Positions 10,208 through 22,200 of a stretch of 64,000 nucleotides of DNA are shown one piece after another. The translations under genes were made by a program, and so were the position numbers. How positions within the stretch are numbered: position 1 is the stretch's first letter; each line of letters opens with the position of its first letter. A model generated the notes under the pieces. It had not been told where the DNA came from and did not search any database. It was given only the letters and a program-made list of their open reading frames with translations. Origin of the DNA: Cynocephalus volans (taxonomy: Eukaryota > Chordata > Mammalia > Dermoptera > Cynocephalidae); assembly GCF_027409185.1 (NCBI RefSeq), contig NC_084463.1:157158369-157222368 (forward strand), given 5' to 3'.

Positions 10208-13200
10208 CTAGGCCTCCTGTGGGAAGAAGCCAAGCTTGGCCAGTGACATCTCCTTCCGCAGCCTTGTGATCTCCCAAAACATCGGCTCCGCTACAGGCAG
10301 AAAGAAGGTAGACAGCTTGGGGGCAGCTCAGGGTCACCTCAGGCAGACAGCAGGCCCCCTCCCCTGAATTTGGACAGGGAAGCTACCAAGGGACCCTAGG
10401 GCTCCCCAGAACCCCAGGACAGATGACCTTGGCGAGTGGCTGGACCTCTCAGGCTCTACTCTGAGCCTTGGAAACTGTTGAGTGCTGAACACTTTTGAGG
10501 GATCTGCACTGTACCACACTGACAGCACCCCCACAGCCTGATGTGCACATGCATGCACACACTGCCACGCACTCAACATTGGTGAGCCTGGGCCCAGGAA
10601 CTGTGCTCAACAGGTTACAAATGCTTTATATGCCCACCTCCCTGGGGTCTCACGGTGACCTCAGCAGTGATCAGTCCATGTACCTGGTAGGAGGCAGCCC
10701 CTCAGGGAGCATCCCCTAGCCTGGCAGGTGTAAACACCCAGAGTGCACTGGCCTTGGCCTCTGAGTGGGACTCGACCCCCAAGCTGGGAAGGAAATAGCT
10801 CCTTACTAAGATGGTTAGACCAGATTGGTTCAGGAGAAGATTCATTAGGGGACAAAGTTTGGTGGGGCAGCGGGAAGCTAGACTTTGCAGCATGGGGAGG
10901 GGTGGGGCAAGGGGTGGATGGAAGACCTGCCAGACAACGGGTACAGTGGGGGCACAGGTCTGTAGGTGGGCAAGCCCCAGGGGTCCATGAGGTGGCCACA
11001 CCTGGAGTGGAGGAAGATTCCCAACGGAGGCCCCATCATGCAGGGCCTCAAATGCTGGGTCAATAACAGCAATGCTGTCCCCACAGGCCCTGGGGGCCGA
11101 GAGAGGTTTCTGGGCAGGAGAAAGAGCAGCTGGACAGACCCAGTGGGTGGGAGCATCAGGCTTGCTGTCCTGGTGAGGCGGGACCTGGGAGGTTCCTTCT
11201 GCTGCTCATCTCTCCACAAAACTCAGCACCCAGGAGATTCGTGAGCCCTTCACTAACCCACAACCTCTTGCTCGCTGGCCTCCTGGCTAAGGAGCCCCAG
11301 ACTCCTGCCTTGGCGAGGGGGCAGGTAGACCCAGAAGCCGCCTGTCCGCCCAGCCTCTCTCCCCGGCGCCATCCCTCCACCGGCCGCCAGGGGGCGCTCA
11401 CCGTCCTGCCGCACCAGGCCTTGCTGGATGTAGCGGATGTAGGTGAAGAAGTTGCACACTGCGGTGATCTGCAGGCAGAAGTGGGGACCTGTGACCTGCC
11501 TGTCCCCCACACTCGGGGTCCCCCAACAAGCCAGTGCAGATCTGAGACCAGAGCAGTTAGCCCACGTCAACGTCAGAGCCAGGTAATGCTCCCTGCCTCG
11601 GACAGGGGTGAGCTTTGAAGTTCTAATGAACAGCAGCAAGACTAGTAAGTAACTGCTCCGAATGATGTAGTGGAAATGACCATGTAATCAAGCACGTGCA
11701 AATGAGGCAGACATGCTTATGGTTCCCATTTTACACATGGGGAATATGGAGCCAGCAAGGACAAAGCCACCTGACCATGGTTACGGACATCGTGGACCTA
11801 GTAAGCAGCTGGAGCTGAGAGATGAAGCCAGGCAGCTGTGCCTGAATCTACGCTCACCCCCTGGTGGGCCTGCTTGCTCTGGACGCTGGAGGTCTGGACC
11901 AGCCAGGCCTAAGTCACGTGCTCTTCTTAACACCAGGGAAGGCAAAGGGATCAGAAGCAACTCACCTGGGCTGCCCTGGTCCCCGTGCCTGAAGCCCTCA
12001 ACCTGGGGGTGACCCGAGGCTTGCTGCAGGCCAGGCCCAGTGCCAGGCACTGGGGACCCTACATTGGCTCAGACACTGCCACTATTAGAGGACTCTAATA
12101 CTGTGGAGAGGGCACTGTTGGTGCCCCGCCTGGGGTCCCTTTTCTAGGCTGGGACCCCAACTGCCAGCTGCTGAGGGTGTTGGCCCCTAAAGGCGCATAG
12201 GTGCACCTTCTGCATCTCCAACCCCCACAGACCTCAGCCAATGACTGGCTGGCATGGGGGGTGTAGAAGCCCAGCCCCTTGCCTCAGGGTGGAACCCACG
12301 CTGTGCTCCAGAGCCCCCAGGGACCAGGCTTGGCTCCTCTCCCCTACCACCATTCTGCCTCCCTCACTCCCCTGAGAGCCGCACAAAATCCCCATCTTAG
12401 GTGCTGCTTCCAGGGAACCCAGCCTAAGACAGGAAGGCAGCAGCAGCTGTGCCCATGACAGCCATGTGCTGAATGCCCAGTGTCCTGGGAGTGGGGCGCC
12501 CACAGGCTGGAGGAGGGTGGTGCTCCTGCTGGCCTCGCACACACAGACCTTGCCAGGAGGAAAAAGGGGTGCAGGGCCAGTGGCCTGGCAAAGGCAGGGA
12601 GATGTGAGAGGGGTCAGGGATACTGTGGGGTGGGGTGGGTGGAGGAGAGGCTGTGGCAGGGGCGGGGCGGGACAGCTCACGTGCAGGGACAGCGGGCACC
12701 GTGAGAAGCTCGTGAGCAGGGAGTGGCAGGGAATAGTGCAGTTCTCTCCCCAGGGCTCTCTTTGGGGGGAGACAACTCCCCCCCCCATCCACTCCACACC
12801 CCTTGGTGTCTCAGGTCGGGGACCACACCCTGAAAGTTCAGACCCTTCTCTTCTCATCTCCCATCCCCAGCTCAGCCGGCTCAGCCAGACACCCAGGCCA
12901 GGAAAAAACCTGAGTCCGAGGAGTAGTTCTGTGAGGCATGGGAATGGCTCGCGTGGCCCTTCTGTTGAGTCCTGGTTGGGACTGGAAGAGGGCAATGGGG
13001 ACCTGTGGGCACTGAACAAGGCTTTGGGCACAAATCCATGGGGGAAGGGCTGCAGGGAAGAGACACAGGTTCAGAGTCGGGAGATCCCAGGTCTAGGCTG
13101 TTTGGCCCCAGGCACACCCCGTCCCTTAGCTAAGGCTCAGACTCCCCGAGTCTCACCACTGGGTGAATTCACACTCACTTGAGTGTGGGACAAGCTGTTG

Positions 13201-16200
13201 AGGACCTGACACATGGCCCTCACTATACAGCCTGCTGCCTGGTGATAGGGCCATTTGTCCACTTGAGTCCTGGCTGGTGTGTGGGGGGGGTTTCTTCACA
13301 CCCTCACTTTGCATGTGTTTCCAAACACGTTCTCTTTTGTTCCTTCCAATCCTCTTAAAGTCAGTAGGGTGACAGAAGAAGGGGACTCACCTCGTCCTCA
13401 ACCCCTAGCTTGGTGAGGGCCCCTGTGCCGGCCTGAATCCCACGGCACGTGAGAGCAGAAGCTGGGATTCCTGGAGGCCCCTCGGCACCCACAGCTGACC
13501 ACAAGGCAGTGCGACAAGACTTGCCTCTGCATCTCTTCAAAAGCCTTGGGCCAAGGGCTGGCTTAGAGCAAGGTGTTACAACACCAAGGTACCAGCCAGC
13601 CACCAAAAACAAAAACAACACCTCGGGCCAAAACCCAAGCCAGGAGTCAGGAGCCTCAAGCTTTAACCTGAACTCTAGTGGCACTCCAGTTTACTAATCA
13701 AATGACAGAGGTGATGGATGTCCCTCCATGATTACATTTCGTTATATCAGCCTGTGTCTTAGCAGATGGGAGAGAGATCCTCCTGATGACCTGGAAGAAG
13801 TTAGCTGTCCTGTCGAGAGAGGGCCCTGCAGCAGGGAACTGCGGTCAGCCCTCAGAAGTTGAGAGTGTCCTCAGCCGACAGCCAGAAAGAAAATGGGGAC
13901 CTCAGTCCTTCAACCACAAGGAACTGAATTCTGCCAATAGCCACATATGCTTGGAAAAGACCTTGAACTCCAGAAAAGAACCCAGCCCACCGACACCTTG
14001 ATCGTACCCTTATGAGTCCCCGAGCACAGGACCCAGCTAAGCAGTGCTCAGATGCCCGACCCAGGGAAATCGCAAGGTAATAAGAGTGTGTTGTTTTAAG
14101 CCACTATGTTTATGGTCACTTGCTGTGCAGCCATAACAAAGGACTGGACTGGGCTTGGCTGTGTGGCCTGAGTCAGTTTCTGCACCTCTCTGAGCCTGTA
14201 CCCTGCTCTGTAGATCGAGGTGTAGTTCTGGTTGTACTACCATGCCTGGGGCCCAGAGTCCCAGTCCAGGTTTCTCCTAAGAAGCCAAGCCACACTTGCA
14301 GAGGGTGACTCACCCTGGCCCTGGAGGATGGTGAGATGTAGTAGTGGCTCTCAGAGTCCCCAAGCCGGATGCGGTGACGGCAGGCGCGGGCCAGTCCGCT
14401 CAGGGCACATGTGCTGGGGGAAAAGCAGAGGGGACCATGGGGGATGGCTGGGGCATGCCCACCCACGCAGGGAGGACACAGCAGCCAGAAGGACACACAG
14501 AGAGAGGGGCAGGGAAACAGACATGGCGGTGGGGTCTGACCTCCCCTCTGCCAGCAGTCCCTAGGACAGACCTTGAAACCAACCTGGACCCCACTCCTAG
14601 ACCTCTGCCTTGCCTCTGCTGGGCAAGAGAGCTTGGTCAACCTCACGCAGGTACGCCAGAGCCCCACCTTCTGCGGTCTCTAAAAATGCATCACCTTTTA
14701 CTGGGGACCTCAGACCCAGTCACCGCTTCCCCCAACTAAGCCTCCCTCTTTTTAACACCAAGGTGCTCACCTGCTTTGCCCATGCGGCCCCTCTTGCCCC
14801 GTCTGCCTCTGCCTGCCAACCAGCCCCAACTGAGAGTCCCGTGCCATGCCACCCTCTCTCCTCACCCCAGGCCTGGGTACCTCCCTCTGCATCTTCAGCT
14901 GCCCACATGCCAGGTCTCAGTGGCCCCGAAGAGCCCACCATCTGTTCCCTCACTCCCAAATGCTGCTCCTCTCTGGGGCGGCACCTACTCAGCTCTCTCC
15001 TCCTCACCCTCCACCTGGTCACCAGGTCCCCAGGCTGGGGCACGCCTGCAGCGCCTTTTGCCTGAATCCCCTGAGGTCCTTCCAACCAGCCTTCTACCTC
15101 ATCTCCCCCTTTCTTCTCCACGTTGTAGCCAAGGGCTCCTCCAAGGCCCACATCCAATCCATCCTCTTTCCCTGCTTTTTTCCCATCGTCCAGGAAAGAG
15201 TTATGGAGAACCCCAAGTAAAAGGTTAAAAAGGCTCCTTGGTGCAGGACTTGTCAGAGCATTAGCTGCCTCCAGGTTCACTGTGATTCTCTGAGGGGACC
15301 AGAGAACCCTCTTCTCAGGTAATATCTATTGATTTATGAAACACTAGCCTGGCAGGTGAAAACCCAAACCTATGAAGGCTCTTAATACTCTGGCCCCAAC
15401 ACCCTCTGCAGCCTCAGCCCCAACTCTGCGCCCACCCACTGCTCTACCCACTGCCCCAGGGTGTTTCTGTGACTATCTCCGCTTCTCATGCCTTCATGCA
15501 TTCTGTTCCATCTGCCTGAGAGGCCCTTCCCTGCTTGCAAAACTGCTACGCATCCTCCAAACCTGGCTCAAATGTTCCTCTCCATGACAAGGTTTCCACC
15601 TGGCACCAGCCCTCCCAGGCCAGATCTTGGGCTGCCAAGGGGGACTCCTTCCTAATCCCTCCCTGGCTCCAACCTGACTATTCTGCTTTGCCACTACCCC
15701 TGTCGATGCCATTGAGAAGCAAGGACAAGATGTCAAGGCCATTGAGTTATTTATTGGCTGGAATCGGGGTCCAGAACCCACTGTGGGAGAGAAGGGGCAG
15801 GGCAGGGAGCATGTGTCAGGCTGGCCAGTAAGAGGGAGACCCCAGCTTCCAGACTCCCTGGAGAGCCTGGGGGTCCACAGGAATTCTGCAAAGATTCCCT
15901 GCAGGGGGCCAGCAACTGTCCCTCTTCTGTCAGATGTCCTGGCCAGGCCTGTATGCCACAGCCCCTGCCCACCCTCAGGTCCTGCACCAGGGCCCCAGGG
16001 GGCATGAGACTCAGTCCTGCCCTCTTGGCACAGCCTAAGGCCCAGCGGGCTCCCCCAAGAGAGCAGAAGGGCTGGGGGCACGAAGCTTACTTGGCGCTGG
16101 CACATTCAACCTCGGCCACCTTCCCTGCAGGCAGTGTCTGTGCAGCTACGGGCTCGATGGTAAGCGTGTTGTCCTCCACGGCGGCCTGCACCAGCACCGA

Positions 16201-19200
16201 GAGCTGTAGCAGACCAGAGTGGCAGGTGGGCTGGTGAGGGGCTGGGCCCCACTGAAGGGTCCAGGGGCTGCCCCCCCCAGCCGGCTGCCCCCTCCCGCCT
16301 CACCTCCTGCATTGTGAAGTCTAGGCAGGGGCCCACGTCTTCCCGGTACACCCTTTCCAGGAAGGGGCAGGTCTTGTCCAGGGTGGGTGATTCCCTCCAG
16401 GCCTGAAACTCTGCAAACAGGGTTGTATCCACCTGCAGGGGAGAGCGAGCCAGGGTGCGGGCAGTCAGGGTGCTGAGGGCCAGCATGGCAGGGGCAGGCC
16501 GAGCTGAAGGACAGGAGGGCCAGGGAGGACGCAGGGCAGGCCCCAGCGACCGTGCAGGGGAGCCAAGGCCAGGAAAGAACTCCCTCTGCCCTCGGCACTA
16601 AAGAATTTAGAACAAAACTTTTCTTGCCAGGTGTGTTTTAAGTTTCTCGGTGCTATAAGATGACAGACTTGGGTCCGGGGACTCCTGCTGAGGACCCTTG
16701 CTGCCTCTTTGAGAAGGAAAAGTTGAAGAGTGACCCAGTGGGAACCCGCAGGGACACGAGGCACACACAGGCCTGTGCGCGCAGGAGGGAAGCCCCTCTG
16801 GCTCACTCCAAGGAGGTGACTTCCTGGCCTGCCCTGGGCTGCGTGCAGAGTAAGTGAGGCTGGGAGCGGGGATGGAGGGGGCGGCCCCTCTCTCGAGCCA
16901 TTACCTGTTGGGAAAAGGAGAGAGAGGTAGCGGAGGTGGGGGCCGGGGGCGGCTGCCCAGGTGGGAGCGGCCAGGCCGGCTCGTACGTGAGGTGAATGGC
17001 CTTGCTGGGGACCACGCAGAGGAGCAGGGACAGCAGTGGGGGCAGCCCGGGCTGGGCGGGTGGGGCCCACAAGGCAGACAGACAGACAGACAGGTGCACA
17101 GAGACAGACAGGAGGAAGGAGAAGTTAGTGTCCAGTTGGAAGCTCAGTGCTCAGAAGGGGGACAAGGGGCTTCACCGACACCTCCTCCCTGGAAGCTTGG
17201 GAGGCAGGGATGGGAGGACAGGACCAGGACTGGCGGGCTTGGCACCAGACACTCAGCAAGCCGAATGCTACTACGTCCCTCGCGGGTGTTCACTGGGTGC
17301 AGCCCTGAGCTGAGCTCTTGACAGCTGCATCTCGTCAGTTCCTCCTGTGACCCAGGAGGCCCATTTACCACATGAGAAAACTGAGGTGCTGACAGGTGGA
17401 CACTTGCCCAGGGTCCCACCACCATGAGTGTCAACCCAGCTTGGACCAAGTACAGCATGTGCCTGGCCATGGCAGGAGTGAGACGCCCCTCTACAGGCCA
17501 TGCTTATCTTGACACCAGAGTTAGAGGGCACAAGATCCCTTGAGAACAAGGGTTCACAGGTGGTCCCAGGCCTCAAGGCTGTGGCTACACAGGGCCCAGG
17601 CAGCCTCTCTCCGGGGGCCCAGTGGCCCCTGCCCAGCCTCTTAAGGCCAAGGGAGTGTGTGCCTTCTCAGAGAACCCCCAAAGGCAGATCCTCAGGGCCA
17701 AAGCCAGCCTCAAGGGCAGAGACCCCCACGCATACTTGGAGTCAGCATGGCAGGGAGGGGTTATCAGGCCCCCCAGACTGTACACTCTGGAGGCTCAGGG
17801 CCAAACGCCTCATATCATAGGAAACCAAAGAAAAGGAACCTGCCCAGCCCTCACAGCCTGGAGGACACAGAGGCCCAGATAGGGACAGGACAGGCTCCAG
17901 GTCACACGGCAAAGGTAGATTGGTCCCCATTGGGCTCTGACCCGCTGACAGTGGGCATGGTCTCCCCTTTTCTGTCCCTACCACCCACCTGCCACCCTTA
18001 CCTCTTTGCCTTCCTTGTCTGGGGTGAGGGTGTGTCCTGCGACAGGGCACACGACGGGGCAGAGCGTGCTGCTGGTGCTCTTATGGCGTGAGTGGCCCTT
18101 TCGGGGCCCGGCCTTGGTGGGGCTCAGCAACTGCGGGTGGAGTTCACGGTTGGGAGAGGCTGGTGTGGACGTGATGACCAGTGTCTTCAGGGCTGTCACC
18201 TCCGCCTGCAGCATGTCGATCTGGCCAGGATGGGATGGCCGTCAACCCTCACCCAGGGTTGATGCCACTCTGGCTGCCACCTATAGACCCAGCTCAGGAC
18301 AGCCCGTAACCAACAGCGACTAGCACCTAACCTCACCCGTCACCCTTGGAATAGCTTTGAGGTGGAGACCCAGACACCAGTTTTACAGATAGGGAAACTG
18401 AGGCTCAGAGAGGCGACACGGCTGGCCCCAGGTCACTGTGAGCAGGACTCTGTTAGGAGCAAGTGTCTTGGAGCTGGCTGGGCCTCCCAGTGAGGGTTCT
18501 GGGTCCCCTGGGAGCCAGGAACACTCCAAGTCTCCCATTCTACAGATGGGCAAACAGGATGATAAAGGAAGCCACTTGCCCGGGATTCCCCAGCCAGGTT
18601 GAGGTTTCTGCTTTGTAAAGGGGGCACTGGGAGGCGGGAGAAGAAATTACAACAATCACAGGATCTTCCCAGCCCTGGAAGGCCCCAGAAGTCTCCGTGG
18701 TGCAGCAGAAGCACTGGCGGAGTTACGGGGCATCAGGCTGTGTGATCTCAGACACTCCCTGCTGCCCTCCCTGGGCCTGGGTTTGTGGGTTCCAGTGTCC
18801 CCACAAGGTCAGGCAAGGGTCCACATGGGTAGTGAAGTCCAGTTCTCCTGGGGCTGGGAGGCAGTGCAGGAGGCCGGGACTGGCCTGGGTGGGCAGGGAC
18901 AGGCCTCACCTTGCCCCGGGCCTCCTTCAACTGCTTTTCTGACGCCGCCTGCTTCAGGTTGGCTTCCCGAACCATCTTGTGGGCCTCCTGGGAAGAAGGC
19001 AGCCCCTGCGTGAATGGCACTAACACGATGGACACCCGGGAGACCCTCTCTGCCCCATGGGCTGGTGTACCTCAAACAGACTGGCCGTCAGCTCCTCCAG
19101 CTCCTGCTCCAACTGCTCCCGCACCTTGGACAGCCGCTCACACTCCTCGTCCTTCAGCTTCAGCTCCTGGGGGCCCGAGGCGGGGGCTGTCAGCACAGGG

Positions 19201-22200
19201 TGGGGGCCACCGGCCCGACTGACCCAGCTGTCCCCTCTCCCCACACCATCTTATGCGGGGCTCTGGGCCCTGAGCTTGCTTGCTCTCTGCTGCCTGACAG
19301 TTTGTGATGCATTTTCCACTTAGCCCATAGCTTGAGGTTGAAACACAGTCTGTCAGTCCATTAGAGCCTGGGGCAGGTTTTCAGAGAAGACTTGGGAACA
19401 TCATTTAAAAATGCAAGAAGAAAGGGTCTCTCCTTTGTTTGTACTGCCCTCGAAGGTAAGTGCACGATCCCTTTCCCTTTGGCATATCTCAGGGCTCTCC
19501 CAGGCTGACACCTCCACCCTGGAGCCCCCCAGCCTGCCTGCAGGCCCCCACCTTCTGGGCCTTGTGCAGCTCCTCTCTGAGGAACTCCGAGCCCTTCTCG
19601 CGGATCTCCATGGAAGAGCTGCGTAGGCGCGACACGTCCAGCTGGGCAGCTGCAGGGCCCTCCTCACCTTGGGCCTCCTCCCCTGCAGAGGCCTCCACCA
19701 GGGCTCCTGGGGACTCCCTGTGGCCTTTGCAGGGGTCCACGCTCTTCCAGGGGACAGAGACAGCCTCGAGAGGTGGCTGGAGGCCCTCGTCTGGCTGGGG
19801 CAGGCTGCAACACAAACAAGGGCATCAGTGACCCTGGGCAATACCCTGGCACCTGGGCCTCATGGGCACCTGGGCACCACTGGCTATGACCAGGGTTGTC
19901 ACAAGTGCAGAATAGCCAAGCACAAGGCTCTTGGGGGCAAGGGTAGGGCTCACTCATCTTTTTCAACCACTCTCTCCAGCCCGGGACATAGGGCTGTTCT
20001 TGGCACACAGTAGGTTGTCAGCACACAGCCTGCACTCAGTTCATGTTTGTCGAACAGATGACTGTAAATGCATCAGTGTTGAGAATCGGAGTTTCCACTT
20101 TTACAAACTGAAGACAATCCCAATGCCCCTACTTCCCAGGTCCCTGAGCAGATCAGAGGGGATGTGCCTAAAATCTTGGCACACAGTAGGCACTGAAGTG
20201 GGCGCTGCCTCATTGGCACGGTCAGTGCAAATTCTACCTCTTTCAGGGGGGACCAGAGAGGAAGGACGAGGCCAGGGCAGGCAGGGCTGAGGCGGGAAGA
20301 TTCTGTGAGCAGCCAGCCAAGGCAGACCCACTTCCTGGCCCCCTGGACTTTGTGGGGAGCAGTCCCAGCTCCCCTGGCCTGTCTTATTGACCTCAGGCAA
20401 ACACCCTGTCTCTGGGCCTCAGGACCGTCCCCTCCCTGGAGCTGAAGACCTTGGTGGCAGTGTGTAGTCTCCGTCCTCATCCCTCACCCCTCTGAAGCAG
20501 ACCCTGGAGAGGGAAGGGAGGGCGCGGGCTCGGCCAGCAGTGGTTTGTGCCAAGACAGCACCTCTGGACTCGCTCACTCAGCAAAAAAGCTCGTGGCTCC
20601 TGAGCCAGCAGCTTCTAAGCCACAGAGGCTGGGCTGGGGTGGGGGCTGGGCTGCTGATAACAGTAGGGGAGGTGGGGGGAGGGGGCTCAGAGAGGCCCGC
20701 ACAGGATGGGGGAAAGACAAGGCCAGGGTGATCTTAGGACTCAGGGTAGCTGAGGGGAGAGGTGAGAGACAAGTCTGGGGCCTGGTCCCCCTGCCTGTCC
20801 TCGGGACTGTAGGAAGGTCACCAAGCAGTTCCCAATCCTCAGTTTCCCCCTTGGTAACACAATGGGACTGGACACCCAGAGACCCCAGCAAAGAGTCCAT
20901 TCCCAAGCCACCCTTCCATGTCCCTGTCCAGCTGCCCAGCCCAGCCTGCCCTCTGCTTTGGAACTGGCTCAGACTATGGCCTCAAGGCTCCTCAGGCTGG
21001 GTCCTGCCTGGCAGGGCCTCAGGCCTTGATGATTAAGGCGGGGACACGTATCCATCACTCCATCAACAGTGTCTATGCCAGACAGGGAAATCTCCTAATA
21101 CCTTGTTTGGGGGGAGGGGTGCGGTCTTGTTGGCAAAGGGTCTCTGAAGTTTGCAGGGCTGTGGCAGCCTTTGCCCACCCCCCCAACATGGCCATGGAGG
21201 CCCCAGGGGGACTCTACACAGGGCACTCTGACCACGTTATTCTGTTTAAAACTCTCTGTTATTGTCCCATTCTACAGACAAGGGGACAGGGTTCAGAGAT
21301 GTGAAGGGACTTGCCCAGTGTCATGCTGCTGGCAAGTGGCAGTGCAGGGACAGGTGGCCAGGTCTTGAGCCCAGCCCAAAGCTTCCCAGCCACAGCAGAA
21401 GGGCGGGTGGGGTGAGGCATGTGAGTGTTGCAACCAGAGCATCTGCCTCAGGATCAAGCGCTGCTGGGCCCAGGGGGACTTGGAGGCTCCTCTTTGGCTG
21501 TGGAAGGGAAATCTGACCCAATTCCGTCTGGAACTGGCTTCTCCACCTCTGCTCAGGCCCAGAAACCACCTTTCCAGGAGGGGGGCGTGGGCTGGGGGAG
21601 CCGTGGTTGAGAGCACGGGCCAGGGTTGGCAACCGGGGTACAGCCAGCCTCTGACCTGGGGCACACGTGAGCCCCTGGGATGTCACTGAAATTCTCTGAA
21701 TGTGCTTCCCCACCTGTAGGACTGGGGGTTAAAAACCTGCAGGAGGCACTGTAAGAATCAAATGAGAAGTCACTTGAAGGCTCTGGGTCCTGCAGCTGAA
21801 ACCACAGGTCTGGGGAGGTGCCCCCACTGGGAACCTGGAGGCTTGGAGTCCAGCCCCATTTCCTCAGGTGACAGAGGATGGCCACAGTCACTCAGGCTGG
21901 GCCAGGGGCAGCAGACCCCATCTCAGGGTCTGCCCACTTGAATAGAATGAACAGAGCGGGTGCGGACCCACAAGCACACCACAGGACATGGGGCAGGATC
22001 CCAGGTCTCAGACGCCCAGCCCTGATATCTGTCCCACAGAAAGGACCACCCCCCATTGACCATGGCCCCTGCCCAGGAGAACAAGGCCTCCTGCCTCTCC
22101 CACAGGGGCTGAGCTTTGCCCACTCGTGTGGCCTGGGCTTCTGGCCACAGTGAGAGACTCTCCTGCTGGTCCCAAGGGCATGGGCTGGAGGTGTGGCTGG

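Larger units (their letters stand above)
10291..16090 (-). other. RAB3IL1: RAB3IL1 introns 7-9
   Basis: Intronic sequence between exons 10, 9, 8 and 7. It contains diverged MIR-type pieces (for example 11720-11900 with cccattttacacatgggg) and a truncated tRNA-SINE remnant at 13561-13612. I see no other exon with recognisable protein. Confidence 0.75.

Noticed and set aside
12234-13031. Minus-strand 265-codon open frame in a RAB3IL1 intron
   Set aside because: Ser/Pro/Leu-rich with no family resemblance. It is most likely chance in GC-rich intron sequence.
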